NCBI GenBank assembly: GCA_963969395.1
Contig: OZ017797.1
Coordinates: forward strand, 12,090,001 to 12,154,000
DNA length: 64,000 nt
Direction: 5' to 3'
Source: Pseudoscleropodium purum
Taxonomy: Eukaryota; Streptophyta; Bryopsida; Hypnales; Brachytheciaceae
Shown here piece by piece: positions 1 through 12,052 of this stretch. The position numbers and the translations under genes were made by a program. How positions within the stretch are numbered: the stretch's first letter is position 1; every line of letters begins with the position of its first letter. Under the pieces are notes generated by a model. It saw nothing but the letters and a program-made list of their open reading frames with translations. It ran no database searches and had not been told where the DNA came from.

Positions 1-911
1 GTAAAATTTCTTACAAACTTGGTCAATCCAAGGTACAACACTATATTAGAAACTCAATAGAAAATATCTATGTGGTCTAAGTAGAAAATCTATACTTAAA
101 AAATCATTTTTTCATGATGCATCATGCTTGCTAAAATTTAAAAATCTCATTGATAACAATTTGATTATTTAAAAATTTTAAATATTAATATTAATTACAA
201 TAAGGATTTTTTTATGTTCATATTATTTTAGATTTTTTTGTATTTTTGCCTTGATCTTTAATATGCAATATCTTAAATTATTTTACAAGGGTTGAAAAAG
301 GCATATTTTTCATTTTTGCAATGATGTGAATGTGCAATTTATACCAATTATGAGGTGGAAATTTTTTGGAATTTTTTGAAATAAATCATGAAGAAGTTGT
401 GATAAAATAGAGTAGAATTTTTATTGTAAATATTGGCACAAAGATGTGCCTCTAGAACAAAACATGTGCAAATTGTGTGTTTCATACACATGATGGTGCT
501 TGATAGAAATTAGTGTACCATGGTGCACAATCACCCACAAATCAATCATAAAACTCCATTATTGGCGAATTAATGATTTCATATAATTGTCTCCAAAAGT
601 GCAAGACTTTCTCTCATTATCCATAGTATAGGGGCAAGTAAAGATAGGAAACCCATTCCTATGAATTTCAATTAATTCAATGTGATTTCTATTATTAAGA
701 TAAAAATTTGTTGTACTGACCTCATTCCCATTTCCAAGAGGATTCTAAATCATTGAAATACATATTACATGGATGTTGTATGGAGAAATGTGAATCCTCA
801 AAAAAAATCTCATATGGTATGTATAATTACACTTAGACTTTGACACTTTACCTATGGTAGTAATCATTGTATCATCCACTAAATTCTAAACATGTATTTT
901 TTCACTAACCT
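1..911. other. AT-rich spacer, no gene seen
   Basis: Very AT-rich sequence with many short homopolymer runs and stops in all frames. I see no coding region, RNA gene or clear transposon end. It is probably decayed repeat sequence. Confidence 0.6.
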
Positions 912-1169
912 CATTAGAAGATTTTTGGGGCCTCTAGATGCCTACGAGTTATCACAGCCTGTGACCGCAGGAAACATGTTCGGTGCAACGGTTTGACGTG
1001 GCCAAGACCCTGCACGTCATTGACCAATTTTTTTTTGCATTTAGAGACTTTTTATTTTTTATTTATGAAAAAAAAATTCTGACAGCAGGCCGCTCCCCTC
1101 GCTGTGGGGAACAGCTGCGGGGAAACAAGCCCGAAACAGGCTTCTGGACCCCTAAAAGCTCTTCTAATG
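912..1169. mobile_element. CATTAGAAG-type MITE, copy 1
   Basis: A 258 bp non-coding element starting CATTAGAAGATTTTTGG and ending in the inverted form CTTCTAATG. Its first ~65 bp (including CGAGTTATCACAGCC) match the reverse complement of the right end of the copy at 31996-32254, so the two are full-length relatives in opposite orientation. The middle holds a poly-A/T stretch and a GC-rich block around a CTGTGGGGAACAGCTG-like palindrome. No transposase is encoded. I could not find a convincing target duplication, so the superfamily is unassigned. Short ORFs across it are chance. Confidence 0.75.
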
Positions 1170-1911
1170 ATACTCTACAACTTATTCATGGCCTACCCAA
1201 GATAGCAAATTGCCCCCTATTTGAATCTGTTTCCTACGCCTTTGTTTTTTGAGGCGATATATGACACGTTGTATAACAATGTATAACCATGCAACAATCC
1301 TTTCCACATTGAGAAGGTATTATTCTTTGCTAGATGCCTACAAAAGACCTTCCGTTAATTCAAGGATTGGGGTTGGCTACGGAGCCCTCAATAGGACAAA
1401 TTTTGTCTCCTTTTCAAAGCCAATGCAAAACGGAACCTTGCGTTACTGGTAAACAACGATATGTTGACAGATTTCGGCCTGTACTCGAAAGGCTTCAGTT
1501 GGTCCCTCCCAATTTGAGCCAGTGCTGGTTCCCTACTCCCGAACGGCACTTCCACTCCTTTCCTTCCTCCATTTTTTTAATGCTATGTTATAGACCATGA
1601 TGTCACGCTTTTGCCCAATGAGCAATGAGCAATGAACATGTAGCAATTGTTAAGTTACAGCACTTCCTTCTTGGAACCCATTCGTAGGTAGTTGAATTTC
1701 TGAATGGGCCAAGGCCCAGGACAAGCAGGCGGGGGGTGGGTGCCGGTGGTGCGAATAAAGGCCGAAACCGACTGACCGGCCAGGCCAGGAATTCAGAGAC
1801 ACCTACAAGCATGGTCGGTACGTAAAGCCACCTGAAAATTGGACTGAAGTCCGTGTTGTGGCCAAGGGATTGCTCACACACCTCGAACGCGGTGCTGAAA
1901 AGATCTGCACA
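1170..1911. other. Moderate-GC spacer without a recognised gene
   Basis: Base composition is more balanced here than in the flanks. Open frames of 88 to 117 codons exist on both strands but overlap each other, and none resembles a known protein. The minus-strand frame begins with a low-complexity leucine run caused by a TTG/TTA-type repeat. I treat none as genes. The block could be the edge of a decayed gene or transposon. Confidence 0.4.
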
Positions 1912-1912
1912 G

Positions 1913-2272
1913 AGTGAGATATTTTCAAAAGAAGATAATAACAACAACAATAACACTCCATAGTTGACGGAGCTTCCGTTCTTAACTTACTTGGAAGAAG
2001 AAGAAGTACCTGAGTGAACCGACAGACAAGAATACAAGAAATCTACAGGGACAGTAATCTACAGTTCTACACAGGCACGTAACATTCAGGAAGACAATTG
2101 GGGAGTGAGATATTTCAAAGAGAATATATTAACAGCAGCACAGAGTTGACGGAGCTTCCGTTCATTGGGAAGAATACCTGAGTGAACCGACAGACAAGAA
2201 TACCTTACAAGAAATTAAATCTACAGGTACAGTAATCTACACAGGCACGTAACATTCAGGAGGACATTGGGA
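1913..2272. repeat. Tandem duplication, two ~170-190 bp units
   Basis: Two head-to-tail units begin at 1913 and 2104 with AGTGAGATATTT. They share GTTGACGGAGCTTCCGTTC, ACCTGAGTGAACCGACAG and GGCACGTAACATTCAGGA in the same order. They differ mainly by small indels, such as an extra GAAGAAGAAGAAG run in unit 1. The start of a third unit (GAGTG) is visible at the end. No protein is encoded. Confidence 0.85.
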
Positions 2273-2323
2273 GTGTCGGTCCCCACCAAGGAGCCGACGG
2301 GAGCCGACGGGAGGGAGTCCGAA

Positions 2324-2990
2324 CTCCAAAGCCGCAACCTCAATCCGGAGGGGGCGGAAACCTATGCGGTATTATGTGCATCTGGAACGGATATTAATTA
2401 CACACTGAGCATAGGTACTGTTATGAGGAGCATAGAATTACTTTTATTAGATCTTTTTGGCAACAAGAAGAGGATTTCAACGCACTTTAGCATGCATTAT
2501 TTGTACACCATAAGCAGTTACGAGTTTTCAAAGAAATGTCTCTCCAAAGCCTCAAACCTCAACTTGGAGGTGGGAACCTTACGAGGTTTTATGTGAACTT
2601 GTAACTTGTGATTAATACTAATTACAATTGAACATAGATACTATTATGAAATATGGAATTATTTTCATTAGATCTTATAGGAAATTGAAAGAGGATTTCA
2701 AAGCACTTTAGTATGCAGTATTTGGACATGATATGAATAAACTATGAATTTTCAAATAATTGTCTCTTCAAAGCTTCAAACCTCGATCTAGGGGTGGAAA
2801 CCCTATATATGAGGTATTATGTGCACATGAAATTGATACTAATTACATCTAAGTATAGGTACCATAATGAAACATTCAATTATTTTTATTAAATCATAAG
2901 ATGGGCAATTGAAATAGGATTTCAACACACTTTAGTATGCATTATTTGGACATCATATGACTAGGTTATAAGTTTTTAAAGAATTGTCTT
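2324..2990. repeat. Tandem array of three ~220 bp units
   Basis: Three head-to-tail units begin near 2324, 2542 and 2766, each starting CTCCAAAGC or CTTCAAAGC. Shared landmarks, in order, are a GGTATTATGTGCA-like segment, ACTAATTACA, a TTTTATTAGATC-like segment, GATTTCAA..CACTTTAG and TATGCA.TATTTG. Unit 1 is clearly more GC-rich than units 2 and 3. C-to-T and G-to-A changes from unit 1 to units 2 and 3 suggest methylation-driven decay. It follows directly on the shorter duplication at 1913-2272. The 109-codon ORF in unit 1 is not maintained in the others, so I do not call a gene. Confidence 0.85.
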
Positions 2991-4727
2991 TGGGTGTGTC
3001 AAAAAACAACACTAGGTTCTCATAGACTTTTATATTTGGATTATGTACATTTTTTGTTATTCAAATCTAAGATGATTGACACTTTGGAATCAAAATGTAG
3101 GCAATATTTTAGGTAAGGTTAATTACAAATTTATTGTATATATCTTATGACTTTTGAGGTAACTTTCTATGGTAAGAGGTCCATAATGTGACCATTGACT
3201 AGTTGATTTGTAGGAATAGGGAGTTTGGCTTAAAGAAATATTTTACAATGAAATTTCCTTAAAAGATAAATGGAATTGATTTTGAATCTTAGTTTTTTCA
3301 TTTTTTTTTAACCTTTGTAGAATTAGTTATGAATATTTTTTTTAACCTTTGGAATCATACAAGGCTCTGATAATATCCACCTTCCATTATATTCAATGTT
3401 GGTATATTGATGATGCAATTGGTATATTGAAAAAAGATCAATGTGTACCTTTTATGCTATCTAGAGAATGCTTTTAAAATCTAAGATTTTCATGGACCTC
3501 CTACCTAATACCTCAACGTGCATGACTAAACAATTAAGCATTGCTCTTGTATGAAATTGTCAAAGGTTGCTATAATGTGAGCCTAGAAACGTGAGCACAT
3601 GAGCCTAAAATACTATGCACCTATGTTATAGATGTCTATATTATAGAAACCTTCCATAATTATAGTGTAACTATGATATAGATACCTATACAACATGTGT
3701 TTATTTTATAAGCAACTTCAATGGTTGTAGTATATCTACTTATATATATGCTCAAAGCTCACATGCTCACATTTTCATGCTTACATGCTAGTACTATTGT
3801 GAAATTGCTTAATATTTGTTGGATCTTGTTGGGATTCAAAAGAATATTTTAGATTCTTTTTTTACAATTTTTTTAGAGATTGAATGAATAAATTATAAAT
3901 CTTCAAAATGCTAAAAATAGGTAAATTTACAAGCAACTTCTGGCTCTCATGAATAAAGGCTATACATTTTAGGACGAGAATTTATAGGGGTTGGTTTTAA
4001 AAAAAATCACAATTAGCTATAATTCAAAAAACTAGCAAATTCATGACATCTAGTATTTCAATGTATTTAACAATATGTTTCAATTATTCAAAAAAATTAG
4101 GTAAAAATCAAGCCTTTCTTTTGTTAGATTTTTTCTATAGATTCTCAATTCAATTTTCTAAAAAATTGTATTATCAACTTGCTCAATTTGTAGGATACAG
4201 GCCTATTTAAAAAAAATTTAAAACATCGATGGCACATTTAGAAAGGACAACCAAAACTTGGTATTTGAAGTTGGACTCTTAAAGTACAAATTATGTCTTC
4301 ATTTGATCAAACTTCATTAATTTCCTACATTAAAGTAAACATTTCAAAGATTTGATATCAACTTTTTATATAATGTTCTATGTCTTCGATTTATCTTAAA
4401 TTAAAAAAATTAAAAACATGAGAAGAAACTTATGTAATTGATGTGAGTAATTTATTTGTAAAAAACTTATTAACTACAAAAATGCCTAAAATAGTATGAT
4501 TTTTTAACAAAAAATGGAGATTAATAAACATTGTGGTTAATCACTTATTTGGTGTACTTATTATTCTTATTTAAAAGAAAATTTAATAGAAAAGGTTTTA
4601 ATATAGCATAAATTAAGCTCTCATGTTGTCTTCAAAGGGTTACATAAATTGCAATTTTGAAAAATTCAAAATGGCACATGATGTATATTTGTGAAGTGAT
4701 ATTTTCATTACCATTCTTGACTTCATT
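2991..4727. other. AT-rich spacer, no gene seen
   Basis: Stop-rich, AT-rich sequence with no recognisable coding segment or transposon protein. It includes short imperfect repeats around 3590-3790 built on a 'gctcacatg / gagcctaaa' theme, but no clear element ends. Confidence 0.55.
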
Positions 4728-5663
4728 TTTACCCCTTAATTCCCAAGGCCATTTTTTTGTCAAAAACCACTCAAAACTGCCATTTTTGTTGCGTTCACCC
4801 CAAGAAAACAAAAAAAAAATCATTTTTTTAGAATCTAATTGTAGGATCTTGTACTTCACTTGTCTTAGCTCATGTGGTAAAAATTTCATGAAGTTTGATT
4901 GTATAGATTAGAAGATATTAGCATTCAAAGTTGAAAAAGAAAGTTTTTTTGAACACTAGCCTACAATTTCAAATGACTTGGATTGCCAATTGCGGATTTT
5001 TTTTACACTATAAACTTTGAATTAATTTTTTTTTTTATGTTGAACAATTGAGTAGAAATTTTAGGAAAAAAAATTCAAGAAAAAACACTTGATTTTTATT
5101 CTCTAAAAAAATGCTAAGTAGAAGTAGGTCCAAGATTGGAAAAAAAACTAAATCCTTAATAACTCCAAGATGGGATTGAAAGACAATAATCCCAAGGGTG
5201 AGATTTTTTTAGCAAGCAAACACAACATTCTCAAAAAAAAATTTGTGAAAAATTGCGAAAATTGCATTCAGAAATGAATCCTACAAGTTATTTTTTCAAG
5301 AAGATGTTGAAATTGCTCGAAAAACAAGATTGTCTTTAACTTTCTCATTATTAGTTCAAATAGAACGAATCAAAGCTTCACATGTAGACAAAAATGAAAT
5401 ATTTCAGAGGAAAAAAAATTAAAATTTATTTTATTTTTTTGTGATTTTTTTGGTGTTGCTTGTCAAGTTTAGTTTCAGGCTTTTTGTAGTATAACTTTTG
5501 CTACCAGGCACCAATTAAAACAAAAATTATATTTTCACGTAGATAATCAGTTTTTCCTATCTTACAGAAAAGTTTCAAAACAATTCACCAAAAATTGAGG
5601 TCACAAGAACCTGCCTGAAATTTGATATGTCCTCCGAGGGGACAATGGGAATTTAGGGGTTAA
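4728..5663. mobile_element. AT-rich TIR repeat family, copy 1 (~0.94 kb)
   Basis: The left end TTTACCCCTTAATTCCC is the near-perfect inverse of the right end GGGAATTTAGGGGTTAAA. The interior is non-coding. It shares several diverged blocks with 17.8-19.5 kb and 34.6-35.6 kb, for example GAATCCTACAAGTTATTTTT (5277-5296), whose reverse complement recurs near 18130 and 35000. This suggests a non-autonomous transposon family old enough to have diverged widely. I could not define a target duplication, so the superfamily is unknown. Confidence 0.55.
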
Positions 5664-8100
5664 ATTAAAAATTGTTCAAAACTCAATGTGTGGCTTCAGA
5701 GACAATGTCATTGGGGCTTGCAATCTCCTTTGAGCATTAAACACAAAATTTTGGATTTTTGTATGTAGTCAAGGGCACTACTTCCTCACAAAATTGTATA
5801 CTAAAAATTTGTTTTTTAAGAATTGGTATCCCTTACTTGCAAAGATGATGCATGATCCTTTGGACATGTAATAGTTATATAGTATAGAAAAGAGTAGCAA
5901 AAGCCCATATTTGTTTCAAATTCTTCTTTTGACAACATTATTGATTACAATTAATATAATTTTTGAATTTAAGTCCTTTTGTGTGCTAAGAATCCAAAAT
6001 TATGTAATCAAATTCTTGACAAGACATCCAAGTTTTAACAACAATTTTTTTTTGCAACTTATAATACTTGATCCAAATGTGGTCATTTGTCCTACAACAC
6101 TTAATTTACTGTGACATTACAAACATAATATTAATAAATTCACACCAAAGTTCAAAGCATGCTAGTTACAAAAATCCAAATATAAGAATCTCCCCAAATA
6201 CAACTTATGACACTGACAACTACTAGCCTACTATATCTCTTGATTCTCTATAAATATATACTAGAGATTGCAAATTTTCAGAATTGACATTTTGAAAGGA
6301 AGTTTCAAGATCTTGTGGTTATCTTCTTAACCCCTAATTGAATTGTTGATTTTAGTATTGATTATATCTTGCTTAACATGATATCATTTATGCATTTAGT
6401 GGTATTATTCAATGGATTCTTTTGAAGTTACCAAATTTTCAAGTCCTTTCTTTTGGTCTTTGTTAAATTTTAAAAAGACACCTATTCAAATTCAAATTGG
6501 TAAAAGAGAGTGTTTATAATCTTTTCACAAATACTTATGATTTTTGATTTTCTAAAAACAATCAATGTTAACAAAACTTTTATTTTGTATAGATCAATTG
6601 ACCCCTAAAGGATTAAGCTACATTTTTGGCAACATAGAAATTTTGGGTAGGTGCATATGACTAAAGATTTCCATGTTTTTGACCCAAATTTAAATGGAAG
6701 GTATGGATGAGGAATATCTTTCATGTGCACTAAATTTTAGGACATTTGGAGATATGAGTAAAAAGTTATGGCCTAATATGTAGTTTGTTTCCCAACTTTG
6801 GCAGTCCGAGTAGATCTGAAAAAATCATTTTTTTCAAAAATTCAAATTTCAAATTTATTTTTTAGATTTTTAAATACATATAAAGCTTTAAATCATTCCA
6901 CTTTGATCAATGAGTCCCAAGTTATGAGGTGTTTTAGTTTACAAGTTAGTTATGGATTTTCTATTCCAAAATAAACTTTGAAGTCTTTTATTGAACTCAA
7001 TTTCCAATATTTTTGTAGAAAAATAAAAAAGTAAGGTGTAGATTGTTTATTACAACATTACAACCATTGGATTGTCATTTTTAGTTCCATAAATAAATTG
7101 TTAATAATTTAGTATTTTGAATCATTCTCAAAATCTTTCTCTTTATCATTTTTTTCTATATGTTGTAAAATTTCAAATGATCTAAAACATTTCAAGCATG
7201 TAACTAACATGCCTTGAAGAATGAATCCAAAGAAGCACCACCATTTTGGGCATTTTTTCATACAAATATGACCTTGTAAACTGCAGCTGCCTAATTTTTT
7301 GTAAGGACCAAAAAAATGATTTTTGTCACTTCAAATGCTAATATTTTGCAATCTACATGGTGGAAATTTCTGAAAGTTTTTCTACAATTCAAATCAATGT
7401 ACTACAAGATCCTATGGTTACATGTGTCCAAAAATATTTTTTTCTAAAATTTGAAACTTGTACAAGAAATAGCAGTTTTGGCAAAAATATAGTCAAGGAA
7501 CTTTTGAGGATTAAGATAAGTTAAATCAAAACTTAACCAATCATTAAAAAATCATATAAAAAAAATGAATTGTATTTTTGTTGGATTTTAAAACTGAAAT
7601 GGTTTGAGATTGGCCTAACAAATCAACTTAGAAATATTTGTCAAAATTTGGCTTTTTAGATAGTTTTCATTCTTGTTGCATTGTATAGCATCTTTTTAAC
7701 AGAAGAAACTCAAAAATATTATAAAACACATCATTTAGAACACATAAATTTTGTCCATGCCCCCTTGGATTGGATTAGTAGGGGCTGTAAATAATGCTTT
7801 TGAATGAGATCATTAGTGACTAAGTTGTACACCATTAAGGGTTCTTAAATGTTTCGTCCAGTTGGATAGAATTTCCTGACTCATTGTTGTGATTCGTAAT
7901 AAGTCTGCTTCGGCTTCTCTAATATATGATAACTTATTAATGTGCTGGCGTTCCATGAGGTTTAAAGAAGAAAAAGTAAGAAAAAAAGTTCTTAAACTGC
8001 TTTCCATTTCGAGGGAGGCTTTAAGGACCCACTGACTTTTAAAGCTGTCTTTGACCCCTTTTAAAGCTATATATAAAAACATGAATTTAAAGCCAGAGGA
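5664..8100. other. AT-rich spacer with a further diverged relative of the TIR family
   Basis: No gene is supported. From about 6598 (TTGACCCCTAAAGG) to ~7640 the sequence carries blocks related to the 4728-5663 family, such as the segment near 7345 ending TTTTGCAATCTACATGG. This is probably another old copy in the opposite orientation. An 89-codon minus-strand ORF at 7813-8082 resembles nothing I know. Confidence 0.4.
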
Positions 8101-11100
8101 GGGTGCTGGTCACTCAGACCCAGGGTTCATAAAACCGAGATAGTAAATTAAAGCCTAGATTTGAGTCTCTGGAAAAAGCTAAAGCTTTGTACCTGAAAAA
8201 GCAAAAAAATGAGTGAAGGGAGATTTGGAAGCTTAATTGCTATACTAACAATGGCAAATTTGTGCTTTTTTTTTTTTCCCCCCTTTCTTTTTAACAAATG
8301 AAAGGGAATTTCATTGCCAATAAATTAATGACTTTCACGCACTCCAGGCAGAGTCCAGGCTAATAACTTACAGTCTCCCTGCATTATGAGGAATTGATTA
8401 ATCCAATCTCACTAGGCTCACTTGATTGCCTGACTACTCCAAACCGACACGTTACTTTAACTGAACTTCAGGTACTAGGGAATGGGTAGTGGGGACCCCA
8501 AAATCTCCGAAAATTGCAATTAAAAAATAAAGTAAAGTTATTCGTAAAGTGAACCAAAGGTAGGCGTGACCTGGTGCTACTTAAGATCATGAATCCAAAA
8601 TTAAGAGAGGAATTCTGCAATTCTTGATGGTATTAATATCATTTCAAACAAGGGGATAGGGCTGGGCAGGAGCTCATATGAGTGGTCTTGTGGTCTTTTT
8701 AACGGCAAAGGGATGAAAGGGGGATAATTAAATGTAAATAAACTGTCTCCTGATTTTAGTTGTTAACTTTAAGTATTTTTACATGTTTCAAATTATCGAA
8801 CTTTCATTCAACAACACCAACAAATGATGTACTGTAACATAACCCTGCGTGGAAGCTAAGCTAGGGGAGAGACGGACATTTTGGTTGTTAGTTTTGTACT
8901 CCATGATCTCAAACAATTACTTGAAGGTCAATAATTCCAAATACAAATTCAAATTTTCCAAATTAGATCACCTGGTAGTAAATAATAGTACATAATAAGT
9001 TGTAGATTTTTCCTCCGAGATGAAATTAAAGACCACGAGACCACACAAGGATAAGAAATGGGGGCTAAAATCGTTGCGAGTTTCAAAAGAACTCCATAAA
9101 CTTAAATGTAATAAAAAAAATCTTCTGATTAATCTGTCTAAAACTCTGCTTACAAAACAGGTTAGTTTCTGTGGCCCACGCTAATGAGTCGACTAATCCA
9201 GCTTCGGAGAGAGAGAGATACGAGGGATTTCTCCCCGGCTCCTTTTTATTGTTCTCATTGATGCATCTCCCCAAATTGCTATCACCATGCGCAATTCTCC
9301 TAGTCTTTGCTTTTGCCTGGCTTAGCTTTCGCTGGACTTGGATTTCCACCCATCAATGCCACCTGGAGAACGAAGTTGCAGCCTGATTTGACATCTTGTG
9401 AACACTATTGAATGCTTCAGGCCTGGAGTCTAGCGTGAAAGGTCGATGACTCCATTAATAACTTAAATCAGTCCACCGTTGTTTGTTAAATCACTCATGA
9501 GGAAATCACCGTCCCCTGATCATTGATTTTCAATACGTAATTCCAAGCTTGACCGTCCAACATCACAGAAGCCGGCCTGTAACCGACGAGCCACCAGGTC
9601 GTAAGTAGATCAACATGCTGCCTGGATGTACCATTCGCTAGCTAAGCTAACAAGTCATTCATGTTGCCAGTGTTCGCAAATGCGGCTAAATTTAGCAAAG
9701 TTTCGACCACGAGAATTTTCCGGTCTAAACAAATGTGAATACGTCAAATTATAATTTACAGCCCACTTAGCAGATTGTTTAGCAGCTTGAGCACCTTTAA
9801 GAAAATCATACTGCTGGTTCCCAACCATTCCTCTTCCTGGTAGAGTGTGCGAGTGTGTGACCGTTGTTGGCTTATTGCCCAGCGGAGAAAAAACCAGCCA
9901 TCAATCCCGGCATTGATGTCCCTTTGTGCTATTCACGGGGCTGCAGGAACGGAACATAAAGAGCGGTAATTATAGAGCAATCCGGCATGGTACCAGTTGC
10001 GATTAGGGAATTAAAAAGCGCAGTAAAAGCCTGGTATGAGTGAAGAAGATTGATCAGAGGGAGAGTAAAAGGGCTTGATTACTACTGTTGGGCCCCCCCG
10101 CCTTGCCCTTGTGCTCCAGTAACTTATTAGTCCAGTCCCCAGTCAGTCACCGGCTTCCTCCGGCCAACAAGGAAGGCGAGGCGCAGGCACAGGCGCACAC
10201 AACAGAACACTCTAGACAGGACTACGCACAAGACTGAGACTCTCGCCCTCCTCCTCGTCCTCAGGAGGGCCCCGGGCTGTCCATAACTTACAGTAGAAGT
10301 GTGGCTGTCCAGAACATTGGGCTGCATCCCAAGGCGGCGCCCCCCCCCTCACCCAGGCTTTCCTTTCACTGTTCACCATTCGAAGGTGGTCCCCAGCTTT
10401 TCAGTTCCTCGCGCTCTGTGCCTTGATTGCCTACAGGTAAGTTTGACTTCGGGTTGGGCTTCCTGTTCCTCCTGCTCTGGTCCTGTTCCAGGTTCAGCTT
10501 CTGCTGCTCACCGGCTCACCAGACCGCACCCTAATCTTCCCATCACACGCTTATCTTGTGGACGGACACATCAACCAACAAGCGCCTCCACGGATCCTAC
10601 GTTGCATTCCACTACTTCAGTGTTGGGCTCGTGCAAGGGTGATTGTGAGATTAGTTAGGCTCCCTGATTAGGCACGTAGGTGCGGGGGAGCCCAGGTGAT
10701 TGATCTATCCTGTCAATCAACTGGGTGTTGGCCGTGGAGCAAGCCAAGATCTTGAGCTAGTTCAGTCTTCCTTGCTTTGGTTGAGAGAGTTCGTGGGGTC
10801 CGTGGTTTCGTAGCCCACAAGTTTTGGTGTAGGGGTGAGGCGGTAGGAGCTTCGGCGAGCTTCGGTACCCTTGCCTGCCTACCTTTTCAGTGAGCACCAA
10901 TCCGGTGAAGCTGGCTGGAGCCTTGGGTGGCGACAGGGAGATGAGCCGTGGACGTCCCTGATTGCCCGTCAGTGGGCTCGAAATCTGAAGCTTGTATTGG
11001 TGGCCTCCACTAGGAAACCCCCTGTGGTTACCTTCGTACCGACCTCAACTCGCACACATTCCCTGGTTCTCATGATCCGCGCGCACTGATTGCAAAGTAA

Positions 11101-12052
11101 GATTTTGGCTGCGTGCAGACGAAGGCGGGCTAATTAAGCTTTGGGTTATCGATCTTTGGTCTGCTTAGTTGCACATGGACGTTGGATTCGACCAGTGAAA
11201 GGGGGCATTTACGAGTATTAAAGTTCTTGGTGCACCTTTCAGTGCTTCCGTTGGAACCGAACTAAGCCAGCCTTTGCTTCTCTGATCTATCTAGATAAGC
11301 TATTCGGGGTCTTTCCTCACAAACTACTACTACTACGGCCACCCTTCCTGAGAGCAACTTTTCACCTGCTTTCGGAGCATGTCGTTAGCTAGTTTACCCT
11401 TGAGGCAGTTTGCTTGTCTGTCTGGTTAGATAATTGCAATTGTCCCAGGTTGTTCTCCAGAAGCTAGCACCCGAAGGCCATTTCGCTGGCGCTCTCTTTC
11501 TTTTGCTCCGAGCGCAGTCGACGTCGGTAATTGCTGGATCTGTATGTGTGGGGACGTGCAGCAGTAGAATAATAGCTAGTACGCGTATTTGGAAGGTGCA
11601 CGCTTGCTAGACAGTTTCGTAACTCTGTCCAGCTGCAGTGCTGGGATAGTCTGGTGAATTAATATGGAGGTTAAGAGCAGTTGGCGTTTTGGTTTCCTGC
11701 ATACTTACTAAGAAGGCGAACCGCGCGAGCGAGAGACAGAGAGAGAAATACTTTTGTCTTCAGAGTTTGGTTTGAGTTTCTTCACTGTCAGACATTTTGA
11801 GCGTGCAGTGACATTGATTGTAATCAATCTCTGATTTGCTCAATCACTTCCAGATTAAGAGTAACCTGTGCACAATATTGATAGTTTAGTATTGAAGACT
11901 GACATGAGCCACGTGTTTGTCGACTGGGTTGTTCAGGGAAGTTAATTTACACGCAGTGAGTTGAAGACAGTCCACTCCAGCAGCAGCCACGGTAGCCAGC
12001 CAGCGTATGGTGATTGGTGCAGGAAGGGCAACTAGCTGGGATTTTGACTTAA
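8101..12052. other. Upstream region of the HD-Zip gene, mixed composition
   Basis: GC content rises steadily from about 9 kb towards the HD-Zip gene. No protein gene is convincing here: overlapping ORFs at 10127-11089 look like chance in balanced sequence. A strong donor-like site CTACAG|GTAAGT at about 10437 could mark a 5' UTR exon of the HD-Zip gene spliced over a long leader intron, as is common in plants, but I cannot prove transcription from sequence. A GA-rich run lies near 11730. Promoter elements cannot be assigned reliably. Confidence 0.4.

Noticed and set aside
1603..1956. 117-codon minus-strand ORF beginning with a leucine run
   Set aside because: The N-terminal leucines come from a simple repeat, the rest has no family-like motif, and it partly overlaps a tandemly duplicated segment.
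10127..11089. Several ORFs of 66-119 codons upstream of the HD-Zip gene
   Set aside because: They overlap on both strands, have chance-like composition and no recognisable domain. The region is better read as promoter or leader.
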